39,649 nt of DNA from the NCBI GenBank assembly GCA_022592435.1, contig JABYQS010000264.1, forward strand, positions 1 to 39,649, given 5' to 3'. Source of the stretch: Cerioporus squamosus (taxonomy: Eukaryota > Basidiomycota > Agaricomycetes > Polyporales > Polyporaceae). Under the pieces are notes generated by a model. That model did no database searches and was not told where the DNA came from. It saw only the letters and a program-made list of their open reading frames with translations. This document shows positions 1-11,248 of the stretch, in pieces. Position 1 is the stretch's first letter; every line of letters starts with the position of its first letter. The position numbers were made by a program, and so were the translations under genes.

Positions 1-1239
1 CACCGCAGTCCGTCCCGTAGGTAAGCTTTCGCAGGCTAGGTATACTTTTTGATGCAAGCTGACGGAAACTTCCGTTTACCAAGGTACGGCTGGCTGATCC
101 TGGAGAATGGGTGAGGTTATGGCCGAACGAAGCGATGCTAGTGAACGTCCCTCAGTGAAATGTTGTGCGCATTCGCTAAGGGTGCGTTGAGTTTTGGTTG
201 ATTCATACTAGCTACCTTACGCCAGGCCCGCACCCGTCGACGTCGTACGAGCACCATAGCTTCCGGTTCACAGAACATGGCCGAACCTCCGTACTACACA
301 CGAACGCTGCGTGCTGGGGCCTTTGAGGCTTTGACAGGACCATTACCGATCTGTTCGGGCTGTATCAGCATCAGGAAGGTAGAACACACCCTCATTGATA
401 TCTTGAACTTTGGTCCGTGCTGACCACGGACGATACAATGCATTGCAGGACCAACAAGAGGGACGGGAGTCCTGTAGAAGGCCGGACGTGACACCGCATG
501 CTCATCTTGGGCCAACGTGGACCGAATGCATCCGGTCGTCGGGGGTCGTACATCGCCAAGATGCGTATCATAGACGTTGTCATTGTTCACGATACGCCGC
601 TCCGTCTCGCAGCTAGGCCAGATATTCTGGACACGTCTGGAGTGGATATTGTAAGTCGACGCGTGACCGGTAAGTCGGCAGCCTGCTACGTCCCGTGTAC
701 AACGCACACTTACTACTTATACTTAGAACATTGGCCCGACGACCAGCATCTTCAGTTGCAGCGGTCGCGTAATGGACGGCAATACGGGCGGTTGAAAGTA
801 TGGGCGGTACCCACCCACGCTCATCGTGCGCCCGGCTCTTAACGACTCTTCCCCGACGGCCATGCGAATCGCGGGATAGTCTTCATCCTGGAGAGTCATG
901 CAACATACATGCCACGCCATAGGGACAGCGGCGCATTCAGGCTTTCATAATGTCGGAAGAATGCAGGGTTGACCAAGGAAGGATACAACAGCGTTACGCG
1001 GGAGGGATCAACTTCTCTGGAGCGTTCGTGAGCAAACTTTACACGGAGCGCATCACTTCTGAGTCCCAGCCATCTGACACATCATCCACATGTGGTTGGT
1101 TGGCGACCGAGGTTCGGCGGGTAACAAGATATTCTCGGCCATGAGTTTGTCGGTTTCATCTAAGTTTCATCGAGATCCAAGCCCTTGCCTTCCCCGGATC
1201 CACAACGGGCGCACCAACTCAGACGCACTTGGGCAAGCG
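1..1239. other. Gene-poor left flank
   Basis: I see no supportable gene here. The open frames on both strands are short, mutually overlapping and lack the codon pattern and splice-site series seen in the real genes of this window. The last few hundred bases must hold the promoter of the catalase gene that starts at 1346. Confidence 0.5.
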
Positions 1240-1246
1240 TATAAAG
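1240..1246 (+). promoter_or_regulatory. TATA box of the catalase gene
   Basis: The sequence TATAAAG lies 100 nt upstream of the catalase start codon at 1346, a usual distance for a fungal TATA element. A pyrimidine-rich stretch with CTCTTTCTCTCC follows before the ATG, as is common around fungal transcription starts. A TATA-type core promoter would suit an inducible, stress-responsive gene; that part is inference. Confidence 0.6.
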
Positions 1247-1345
1247 GGTTGCATGCAACACTGTAACTTTTGCCGCCTCTGTCCATTTGGTCTCGCCCAC
1301 GCTTCAACCTCACACTCTTTCTCTCCAGTTCAGTGGACCTTCGCG

Positions 1346-4049
1346 ATGCTTTCTCCTGCCTTCCGTGTCCTTCTTGCAGTCGTCACGGTTGTGACTGCCG
1401 TTAACGGCTGGTACCCTGGTCAGGACGCACCTGGTCTTGCCCGCGACACCGCGCCGGCTAGCCAGGCGGGTTCCTTCAACTTCGACATCAACACTGGCAT
1501 GGCCGTTCAGGAGAAGACCTCCACTGAAGACGCGACCGAGGTTGAATTCACCTTGGATAACGGGTCGCCCTATCCCCACCCTTACCAGTACCAGCGTATT
1601 GGGAGCGATGGTGAGTGACTCCCGCTGCGAGATACATACCCAATCCGCGCTGACCACCTTTGCGGCGCGTAGGGCCTCTTCTGCTGCAGGATACTCACCT
1701 CTTAGAGCTATTCGGTGCCTTCGACCGGGAACGCATTCCTGAGCGTGTCGTCCACGCACGCGGAGGTACGTAGTGCATCGTCTCATGACTGTGAGCGTCC
1801 GCGAACTCACGACAATGCACAGCGGGCGCACATGGGTACTTCGAAGTTACGAACGCTGAGTTTTGCAAGAACTACACGATGATGTGCGGTCGCTCAACCT
1901 ACGCGCCCCATGATTGCGCAGCTGACGTTTCACCTACCACACAGGGACATGTTCAGCGAGGATGGGCTGAAGACTCCTATCACCAGTACGTTATCCAGTC
2001 TTCTGTAGCATGACGCCGCAGTCGCTAACGCCACAACCGTCGCAGTCCGCTTCAGCACAGTCGGCGGCGAGTCTGGCTCCCCTGACGAAGCCCGTGACCC
2101 CCGTGGATTTGCTGTAAAGTGGGTCGATAGCGTTCAATATACGGCGGCCGGCGATTGAGTTTGACCGCGCGTTCAGGTTCAGGACCCGTAAGGGTATCTT
2201 CGACTTGGTCATGAACAGTAAGTGCGCCTCATCTGACGCTGAAGCCTGACGCCCCGATGCTGAACCATTGAATCAGACACGCCCGTGTTTTTCATCCGTG
2301 ATCCCGCCAAGTTCCCCCATTTCATACACGTTAGTTCAGGAGCCCCCTAACCGCTGTTCGAGATTGACCGGTGGTATTGTATGCAGACTCAGAAGCGCCA
2401 TCCTGCAAGCCACCTCCGGGACAAGGAGTGCGTCCACGTGCTCTCCCGCATGTGTAATTCGGCTGCCTCGGGCTCACCGTGTTCTGCGCAGTATGTTCTG
2501 GGACTACCTGGGATCCAACCCGGAGTCCCTGTACCAAGTGATGCGCCTGTTCTCGGACCTCGGGACCCCGTACGGCTTCCGCCACATGAATGCATGGACT
2601 GGGCATACCTACCGGTGCGTAGTTTACAACGTGTCGGTGGCGGGAGATAAAATCGATTGTAACGCGCGCTCTCGTCCAGCTGGGTGAAGGACGATGGTTC
2701 CTGGGTGTACGTGAAGCTATACGCCGAGACCATGCAGGGCATCCAGAACTTCACGAACTCCGAGGCGACCGCAATCTCCGGTATGTGTGTCCTGGTGTGG
2801 TTCGCTTTGATGTCACGCTGATGTAGGCCACCACTAGGCTCCAACCCTGATTTCGCCACACAGGATCTCTATGAATCCATCCAGAACGGGACGTTCCCCG
2901 GCTGGACGATGTACGCGCAGGTCCTGACGCCTCAGGAAGCTGAGACCTTCAAGTACAACGTTCTTGATCTCACCAAGTACGTTACGGGATATCGTCAGAC
3001 CGGTTGGTTGTTTCACCGCTAACGTGACGTTGTCAAGGGATTGGGGGTTCGATGATGTCCCTCGCACGGAGATTGGCAAGTTCTACCTTACCCAGAACCC
3101 GGACAAGTAAGCTACTGCGCACTCGTCTGTTCTCGCCGCACAGCGGCTGATGCTTGAGATAGCTACTTCGCAGAGATCGAGCAGGCTGCCTTCACGCCCT
3201 CTCACGCTGTGGATGGCTGGGCGCCGTCCGCGGACCCCGTCCTTCAGGCGCGGCTGTTCTCCTACCCCGGTACGCTGCACGTATTTTCTTCATGTTTCAT
3301 AACAATTTCTCATCGCGAGCTTGACGCCTGTTCAGACACTCACCGCTACCGCCTGGGCGTGAACCACATGGTATGTATGAAACGCATCCCTCTGTTGCCA
3401 GCGCGAGTCGCTCATCGCACGGCGTCGCTAGCAAATCCCCGTCAATGCTCCCATAAACCCCGTTGCGAACTTTGAGCGCGACGGCCGCATGAACGTCAAC
3501 GGCAACCAGGGCTCGCGTCCCAACTATCTCTCGACGCTCAGCAAGATCAAGCTTCCGCCCCGCGCGTACGTTGACGAGACGCACCAGCACTGGACCGTAA
3601 GCTCGATTTCTCGTCGTTGCTGACGGCCTGCCAGCCGGGTGCATCTACTCATCATCGATGTTCCCCACAATGTCATGCAGGGTGGAGCGGTCGCAGCTCT
3701 CTCCGCGGTGAACGAGATTGATTTCGACTGGCCGCGCCGCTTCTGGAATAGCCTCTCTGAACAGGACCAGCAGAACCTCATCAGGTGCGCCCATGAAAAG
3801 TGTTTCCTTGCCTACAGCGTGTGGTTCTGATTATTGAAATCGTGCAGCAACGTCGTTGGGCACCTGGGTGCAGCACCCACGTACAGCGTGCGCCAGCGCA
3901 TGGCCTCGCTGTTCTACCACGCAAACGCCGCGCTGGGCCAGGCCATCGCTGACGGCGTTGGCGTCAACGTTACGATACTTACGTTCCCTGATGGCCCGAC
4001 CTGGTTCAACGTCACCAAGGACACCCAGAACTCTACGCTGGACTACTGA
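1346..4049 (+). CDS. Secreted monofunctional heme catalase, 17 exons
   Basis: Catalase splits hydrogen peroxide into water and oxygen. I could chain 17 exons with consistent phase: 1346-1610, 1673-1765, 1823-1883, 1945-1985, 2046-2118, 2177-2217, 2277-2329, 2387-2427, 2492-2614, 2680-2780, 2838-2976, 3038-3106, 3163-3269, 3336-3370, 3432-3596, 3681-3784, 3848-4049, giving 570 residues. Seen in the protein: a hydrophobic N-terminal signal peptide ([10 protein letters not shown]); the active-site block [18 protein letters not shown] with the catalytic His; the distal Asn in [24 protein letters not shown]; and the proximal heme-ligand block [14 protein letters not shown] with its Tyr. There is no long C-terminal flavodoxin-like extension, so it lacks the large-subunit architecture. 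The signal peptide suggests secretion, plausibly to handle extracellular peroxide during wood decay (inference). The frame is clean throughout. Confidence 0.95.
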
Positions 4050-4366
4050 ATAGCTCCTGGGGTCGTGGAAGGACCTTCTGAGGATCGGGATGCAGATTCA
4101 TGGGCCATTTATTACTTAGCTAATGTACGACCGCACTAATGCAGGAGAGAGACGAACTATTCATGCTGCACACAGAAGTCAGGTGGTAGAACCTGGCCGT
4201 TTCTCTATTCGAAGAGACACCAAACTTGGACGGACAACATGACTGCAAGGAGACGAGGAGCACGAGTGGAATGGAGGACCAAAGATGCGATACATGCGCT
4301 GGTGTACACAACGTGCATATGATACAATGCGATGAGGACGTATACAACGTGGAGCATGCGACGGCT
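4050..4366. other. Convergent 3' intergenic region
   Basis: This stretch separates the stop codon of the catalase gene (+) from that of the eIF2 beta gene (-). Both genes end here, so it should hold their 3' untranslated regions and termination signals. I see no further gene. Confidence 0.6.
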
Positions 4367-5612
4367 TCAACCTGTCTTGTTCTTGCTTCTCCTGCCGACC
4401 TGCGCCTGGAAACCGGTCTTGATGGTGTTGACGGACCGTCGAGACCCGCACGACTCGCACGCCATGAAGAATATACGGTTCTCCTTCGTGAGAAGCGTGT
4501 CGGGAGACTTGCAGGTCTTGCAAGTGACGTACTCGACTGCGGAAAGCAGTGTCAGTCAAATAACACAGGAGCGGGAGTGGTTAGGGAAGCGAGAAACGTA
4601 CCGATGTAGCGACGCAAAATGTGCTCGATCTGCTTCTGCTGGAAACGACCCTTGATGACGAGACGTCCTGAGCCGTCGACAGAGCCGGTAGTACCCATCT
4701 CCGCGAACATGTACTGGATAACGTGCTCGGGCTGCCTGTGCATGCGTTTGCAGATATCGGAGACGTTTACGAAGATTGTCTTTTTGTTGCCTTCGCGTGC
4801 GAGCTGGGGGGGCGCGATGGTGTAGCGTTTGCCGGCGGAGGTGAGGAGAGCGGGGTTGGAAGCGTGCAATTGGGCGTAGAATCTGTGGAGGAGCTGAGGG
4901 CCGGTAAGTCAAAGCACTAGTGCAGCGGCAGATACTGCACATACCTCTTCGTAGGTATAGTCACGGTCGCTCTTCAGCCAGGGCTCGTTCCCAGAGTCCA
5001 AACTGATGCTCCCGCCGGCATGGGCGAATGGATCGTCCCCGAGCTCGCCCTCCTCGACCTCTGGGATCGGGTGCTCCTCGCCGCCCTCCTCCTCATCGGC
5101 GTCCTTCCCCTTGGCCTCGTTCAGCTCCTTCTCAAACGCCTCCAGATCGAGGGCAGCCTTCTTCGACGATTTCTTCTTCTTTTTCTTCAAGTCCGAGAAA
5201 TCGAGATCTTCAGATGCAGCCGCGCCGACTGGGGTAGCTGCGCCAGAGGCGTCCCCCTCCTGCACGTAACCATACCATCAGTCTCTGATTACGCATGCAT
5301 AGACAGTGGAACACGCACGAGATCTAGTGGGATTTCCTTCTTCTTTTTCTTCTTCTTCAGATCACCGAACATCGCCTGGACATCGTCCTCCTCCTTCTTC
5401 TCGCCATCCTCCCGTCCCTTATCCTGCATCATCTGCTCGTGCACCGTCGTCGGACCCATGTCCACCGTATCGCCATTCGCGGTGACATTGTCGATCTCGG
5501 CGGGGGCAGGAGTGGTAGGGTCGGCATCAGCACCGAGAGGGTCCTCGGAGAACGCGACGGTCTTCTTCTTGCGCTTCTTCAGCGAGGGGTCAAACAAAGG
5601 CTCTTCAGACAT
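4367..5612 (-). CDS. SUI3: Translation initiation factor eIF2 subunit beta
   Basis: This is the beta subunit of eIF2, which carries initiator Met-tRNA to the 40S ribosome with GTP and contacts eIF5 and eIF2B in the cytosol. Four exons (5319-5612, 4945-5259, 4602-4893, 4367-4536) join in phase to give 356 residues. The N-terminal half has three lysine blocks (KKRKKK, seven Lys in DLKKKKKKK, and [10 protein letters not shown]), which in this family bind eIF5 and eIF2B. The C-terminal half holds the conserved core ([18 protein letters not shown]) and a C4 zinc finger, CKTC followed by CESCGSRRS. The start at 5612 gives the expected [18 protein letters not shown]-terminus. The gene is divergent from the ATP synthase gamma gene, with 267 bp between start codons. 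S. cerevisiae naming is used for the symbol. Confidence 0.96.
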
Positions 5613-5879
5613 CGTGGTCGTCGTTCAGCAGCGAGAAATGAAGCGTAGTGGATGTCCGAGAGTGCGAGCTCGCTGCTAGCCGTGATCAGTACAGATGACT
5701 CTTGCAATGCCGATGGGCTGAGATTGAGGCGGCGTCTGAACTGGCCTCGCGGCTCTCTGCAAGCGGCTTCGGATATCGGACGACTCCGCTTGAACCAGCA
5801 CCCGCCATTTCCCGAGGTCGACGTCGACAGCGAGCACCTCACTTGCAACGACGACCTCCACTCCTTCCTCATTCTAACC
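5613..5879. promoter_or_regulatory. Shared divergent promoter, eIF2 beta / ATP synthase gamma
   Basis: Only 267 bp separate the start codons of two divergent housekeeping genes, so both promoters and both 5' untranslated regions must lie here. I see no clear TATA box. That fits constitutively expressed genes, and the region may act as a bidirectional promoter (inference). Confidence 0.6.
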
Positions 5880-7040
5880 ATGCTCGCTCGGCGTACGCTC
5901 GGCCGTATCGCGTCCCAGCCTCAGGTGCTTGGGGCTGCGCCCCCCCAGGCCCGCAATATGGCGACCCTTCGTGAGATCGAGCTTCGTCTCAAGTCCGTAA
6001 GGAACATTGAGAAGATCACGAAGGTATGTTATGCAGACAAGTCGACGTATTGAGGCTACTAACGCAATTGCACAGTCCATGAAAATGATTGCGTCGACAA
6101 AATTGGCCAAGGCGCAGCGCGCTATGCAGGCGGGCAAGGAGTACGGCCTGGCCAACGCAGGTGTGTTTTGTAACTTGCTGGACTGCACGGGACCGTGAAC
6201 CCATCTGCGCGTACAGAAATCTTCCAGCACGCGTCCCCAGAGGAGACTGGCAAGCGCAAGCTCTTCATTGTCGTCTCGTCCGACAAGGGTCTCTGCGGTG
6301 GTATCCACTCCTCCGTATCGAAGGCGACCCGTCGTGCCATTGCGGAGAAGGACAAAGTTGAGGAGGACTCGCCCATCATGGTCATTGGTGACAAGTCCAA
6401 GGCTCAGCTCTCCCGCGCCCTCCCCAAGAACCTCGTCATGGCCTTCAACCAGATCGGCCGTGACATCCCGACGTTCGCCGATGCCGCCGGTGTTGCGGAC
6501 CTCATCCTCACCTCGGGTGTCAAGTACGACAGCATTGCGATTGTTTATAACAAGTTCGTCTCTGCTATCTCGTACGAGGCGGCCATCATCGAGGTCGAGC
6601 CTGAGAACCTCCTCAAGGAAGCGCGTACGTCATAGTATGTCCCTCTTCATCTCACCGTCTGACATTTTTGTAGCTGGTTTCCGTGCGTACGAGATGGAGG
6701 ATGATGTGACGAGGGATCTCTCCGAGTTCACGCTGGCTAACGCCATCTACGCTGCTCTCGTCGAGGCGCACGCTTGCGAGCAGAGTGCTCGGTACGTCCA
6801 GAGCTTTGACAGTAATGTTATTGTGAACTCATGTGGATCACACAGTCGTAATGCCATGGACAACGCGTCCAAGAACGCGTCGGACATGATCAACCGTTTG
6901 ACCATGCAGTACAACCGTGGTCGCCAGGCCGCTATCACGAACGAGCTGGTCGACATCATCACTGGTGCGTCCCGATGTATCCTTTCTGTGGTCAACATGC
7001 CAACATTCACTCGTGTTGCTCAGGTGCCAGTGCGCTTTGA
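5880..7040 (+). CDS. ATP3: Mitochondrial F1F0 ATP synthase subunit gamma
   Basis: The gamma subunit is the rotating central stalk of the F1 sector and couples proton flow to ATP synthesis in the mitochondrial matrix. Six exons join in phase: 5880-6023, 6076-6160, 6217-6624, 6674-6791, 6846-6964 and 7024-7040. The N-terminus [15 protein letters not shown] is Arg-rich and without acidic residues, a typical matrix-targeting presequence. The mature protein opens with [20 protein letters not shown], the conserved N-terminal coiled-coil helix. The C-terminus [17 protein letters not shown] and [15 protein letters not shown] is the family signature. The final exon is only 17 nt and encodes the last residues and the stop. 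No frame problems were seen. Confidence 0.97.
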
Positions 7041-7486
7041 GCACAGTGAATATTTCGTCTACGGTAGATGTAGAGTACTTGGTTGTCGACTCGCTCTTGT
7101 CGTCTTCGTATTACCCTTTACCCTTTACAATAGCACTCAAGTTGTGCCTCACCGTAACTCTTTACCTCTCCGCGCCGGTGTTGCAAGGGTGTTCCTGAAG
7201 ACCACTCACTGTGAGTTGCAATGCTTGATGGCACCCTGATATTCACCACCGGCGGCAACGATCCTCAACACCTCTTGACTCTTCCACTGTTTCCCTCAGA
7301 TTTCGCTTCACGCGAGAGGAGGCTTATCACGAGGGCTTATCGGTGTTACTTACCATAGTATTGACTTGGTAACAACGTGGTAATGACGTGAGCGGCAAGG
7401 GAACTGCGGCCGCGCCCTCATCCTCAGCCTGCGAGCACATCTTGTACCGGGGCCATCACCTCCACGCCCGCGAACAGCGACCAGTC
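7041..7486. other. Intergenic region between ATP synthase gamma and BRO1 genes
   Basis: This holds the 3' flank of the ATP synthase gene and the promoter of the BRO1-like gene, which run in the same direction. Pyrimidine-rich tracts are present at 7100-7300. I see no extra gene, although the BRO1 frame is open upstream to about 7388, so an earlier non-ATG or spliced leader cannot be excluded. Confidence 0.5.
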
Positions 7487-10400
7487 ATGTCGCTCATCTC
7501 GGCTCACAACTCGCCCATGATCTCCATTCCGAAGAAGACGACGGAGGTGGATTGGACAGGTCCGATTCGTAATGCAATCGCGCACTCCTACGGAGAAGAC
7601 CCAGACAATTACGCGGCGGAGTGCGCGAACCTCCAGAGGTGTCGGCAGGATGCAGTCAAGGGCGCAGGGAGCGATATGACAGGTATGTCCTTGTATACAG
7701 CGGCGTCTGGGTCTGGGATGAACGGGATCCGGCAGCGAAGGATCTCTTGCACAAGTACTTTGGGCAGCTTGAACTCCTCGAGCTGCGGTTCTCCGAGATT
7801 CGGGTCAACTTCCCATGGCGCGACGCGTTCACAAACAAGCTCACGACACAGACATCTATCGCGTTTGAGAAGGCATGCATCATCTTCCAGATCGCCGCTA
7901 CACATTCAGCCATTGCTGCGTCCCAGAACAGGTCCGATCCCGAGGGCCTCAAACGCGCGTTCTACTACTTCCGCACGACGGCGGGTATGCTTACATACAT
8001 CAACGACAATTTCCTCCATGCGCCGTCGACCGATCTGAGCAGAGAGGTCATCAAATTCCTCGTGGGTGTCATTCTGGCGCAGGCGACGGAGGTGTTCTTC
8101 GAGAAGTGCACGGATGAGAAGAAGAGCAACGCCCTCGTTGCGAAGATCGCTGCGCAGACGGCGTCCATGTACACCTCCCTCAGCGAGGAAGTCAAGGAGT
8201 TCATGGGCAAGGGCATATTCGACCGGAATTGGGTGACCGTCATCCAGGTATGTTCGCCATAGGAATCACGCACATCATCTCATACAAGTCTACAGGCGAA
8301 AGCGAAGTACTTCACATCTGTCTCGCAGTACTACCGCGGCCTAGCGGATAGTGCCGCTGGTAAACACGGCGACGCGCTCGTGCGCTTCACCGTCGCAGAG
8401 ACGGCCGCTAAGGAGGCAAATCGTACCGCGTCATCCTTTGCGTCCCTCTTCGTCACGCAGATGTCTCCGAACCTCCCACCGGACGCAGGCCCAGCTCTTC
8501 TGGAACTGACCAAGGCGCATCTAGCGCTCGTCAGCGACAAGAAGAACGAGGCGCAACGCGAGAACGACCTGATCTACAACGCAGTTCTACCTACCCCGGA
8601 GACACTCCCGCAAATCGACAAGGCCGCAGTAGCCACTCCCATCACCATCCAGGAGGTCTATGCATCCCCGGACGTCCAGAAGGTCATCGGCGTGGACCTG
8701 TTCATCCGCCTGATCCCTCTCAGCGTGCACGAGAGCGCGAGCGTATACTCGGAAGAGAAGGCAAAGCTGGTCCGAGGTGAAGTCGAGAAGGCGGACAATT
8801 CGGAGGTAGAGGTGAAGAGCGCGCTCGAGTCGATGGGGATCAAGGAGGGCCTTGTACGCTACAAAGCGATCGCGGAGGGCGGTGTGGGCGGTGAGGCCGA
8901 GTTGCCCGTCGAGGTCCGCAGGTGGAAGGAGGACATCGCGCTGATGGAAGAGCGGGAGAGCGTCGAGGGCATCATCGCCGAGCTCACACGCATGAAGGAG
9001 ACAGTTCGGAGGGAGCTCGAAGGCGTCAGCCGCGACCTCGAGGCCGAGAGCCGTGAGTGCGAGGCCATGCGGGTCAAGTACGACCACCTGTGGACGCAGG
9101 CTCCGTCCGCTGCGCTCACGAAGACGCTGCGCCAGGATCTGAAGTCGCACCTTTCGGCGTTGGATGCTGCCGCCCAGTCCGATCAGCAGGTCGTCCAGTT
9201 GTGGGACTCGGTCAAGAGCGAGATTCGGCTGCTTCTGTCTCCTGAGATTGAAGACGTCTTCAGGGCGAGCACGGAGAAGGGGGGTGCTGGGGTTGAGAAC
9301 TTGCTTGATCTTGATGTGGGCAGCGAGGCACAGGACGAAGAGGAGCGGAGTAAGATCCGCCAGTTTGTGGATGAGATTGAGGAGCGTCTCGGACGCTTGA
9401 ACAAGATCTCGCACGAGCGTGGTCAGGTGCTTAAGGACCTCAAGGATAAGGTATGTGATTCAGTCCGCCTGTGGTGAAGTTACCCGGTCTGACCACATAT
9501 TCTGTAGGTGCAACAAGATGACGTGTCCCACTTGCTCCTGCTCAACCGGCGGAATACAGGTGTCGAGAGCACGCTATTCGCAGGGGAGCTCGAGAAGTTC
9601 CGACCCTATCAACAACGTCTTACCGCCACCGTCCATCATGAGCAGGCTGCTCTTCAGGAGCTGAACCAGTTATGGCGGGGACTCCGAGATCTGGCTGGAC
9701 GCGGTCCTGGCGCGAAGAAGTGGGAGGAGCGCGAGAAACGTAAGAAAGATACTGTCCGCCGATTCTCGCGTGCACGGGATGTGTACATGGAGGTCCGCGA
9801 CGGGCTGGCGTAAGTCTACCACTGCTCATCATAATCTGTATGGCTGCTAATACTTTGTTCGCTTTACAGCAAGGGACTTCAGTTCTACACCGAGCTGACT
9901 GAGCTAACCGCCGGGCTGAAGCGGAACGCAGGTTCTTTCATATCCGAGCGCAACGTCGAACGCGAAGCTCTAGCGTCCCAAGCTGAGACGGAACGTCGGC
10001 TGGCCATCCCGAAACCAAGCTCAGGTTCCGCATTCGGAGGCAAGCCGCCCGTGCCTCCGCCGCCACCCAAGCCGACTACTGGATTGGAGTCATCGTTCGG
10101 GTCGTTGAACCTGGGAGCGAGCAGTCCGCCGCCACCTCCTCAACCTCAGCGTCAATGGACGTCGCCCCCGCCCCCTTCTCAGCACTACGCCTCGCAACCC
10201 CAACCTCCTTCCCAGCCATACCCACCACCACTGCCATCAGCACCATATCTACCCTCCCCTCCATCGCAGCCCCCATCGCAGCCTTCGTACCAGCAGCCGT
10301 CCGCACCACCATCTGACCCATATGGCTCGCTTGGCATGTTCGCGAGCAGCACCAGCGCGCCGTCTCCGCCCCCTTCACGACCGCCTCCCCCACCCCAGCA

Positions 10401-10722
10401 GCAGCAGAAGCACTACCCGTCCTACATGCAGCAACAACAGCCGCAGTCCCCATATGGCCAGCAACCCCAGCACCAGCGGCAGCAATCATACCCGCCCCCA
10501 CCGCCCTCGCAGTACGGCGCACCTCCGCCTCCGCCGTCGTCATCACCGTTCCCGCCTCCGCCCCCGCCTGTGAACTACCAGTCGCAGTATGGCTCTGCGC
10601 CGCCTCCCCCGCCACCCCAGCAGCCACTTCAGCAGCAGGGTCAGGGGCAAGGCGCGGGGTACTATTACGCGAGGCCCGGGCAGGCGTATCAGTACCCGCA
10701 AGGGTATGGGGGACAGTCGTAA
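7487..10722 (+). CDS. BRO1: BRO1-domain vacuolar sorting protein (Bro1/ALIX type)
   Basis: Bro1 binds ESCRT-III (Snf7) and recruits the deubiquitinase Doa4 at endosomes during multivesicular-body sorting. Five exons (7487-7682, 7736-8247, 8296-9450, 9508-9809, 9870-10722) give about 1005 residues in one clean frame. The first part is a BRO1 domain: MISIPKKTTEVDW, HSYGEDPDNYAAEC, LLHKYFGQLELLELRF. It is followed by a V-shaped coiled-coil region and a C-terminal Pro/Gln-rich tail from about residue 785 (PPPPPKP, repeated YPP and QYG motifs). The opening block and the length of about 1000 residues fit Bro1 better than the pH-signalling paralog PalA/Rim20, which is usually shorter and lacks such a long proline-rich tail. 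The start at 7487 gives nine residues before the conserved PMISIP; the next ATG, at 7520, is also possible. Confidence 0.93.
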
Positions 10723-11079
10723 CCAGTCCGTTGTGCTGTGGCTCCTGTTTTATGTCGGGTCGGGAGATGGGACAGTCCAAGTGTGTATTCGTAGCACTTC
10801 TGTTGTCTGGATTTGTGTGTTACGACGTCTCGATGTATTGTAAGCTGCTGTAGCGGTGAGATGTTCGATGTAACAATTCATACTAGCGTTTTAGATTGAT
10901 CGGCCTGGGAAGCTCCAGCTCTTCCACTACATCCACGTGTTGGTCACCGGTGCGTCTCATGCGAGTTTCGTCGACGAATAACCACCCCGCGTGCAAACTG
11001 AGTTGCCGGGTAGATTAAATGGACGTGCGACGTGAAGTGCCAAATTCCGGGCTAAGTGCAGCCCTTCTGCGCCGTTAAA
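10723..11079. other. Intergenic region between BRO1 and the DUF6533 copy A arm
   Basis: This holds the 3' flank of the BRO1-like gene and unique sequence up to the point, near 11080, where similarity to the second DUF6533 copy starts. A minus-strand frame continues open through here but is not supported as coding. I see no other gene. Confidence 0.5.
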
Positions 11080-11248
11080 AACTGCTGTGATCGCAATCTG
11101 AACAACTTGCGTGACGAACGCGAGTGTGAAATATCCAAGAAAGACAATGCACCGATGACGAAGGGAATAAATACAAAGAGCACGGACGGACTGAACGCAT
11201 CTACTAGAGTCACGCATGGCGATGGTCAAGCTCGATCTCGCCGGGAGA

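Noticed and set aside
294..842. Overlapping open frames of 100-140 codons on both strands at the left flank
   Set aside because: No family motif, splice series or codon bias supports them, and they overlap each other antisense.
8587..9414. Long minus-strand open frame of 275 codons
   Set aside because: It is antisense to a BRO1 coiled-coil exon with clear coding features. Open antisense frames are expected in GC-rich coding sequence.
10076..10780. Minus-strand Ala/Gly-rich open frame of 234 codons
   Set aside because: It is the shadow of the Pro/Gln-rich tail of the BRO1-like protein; composition alone keeps it open.
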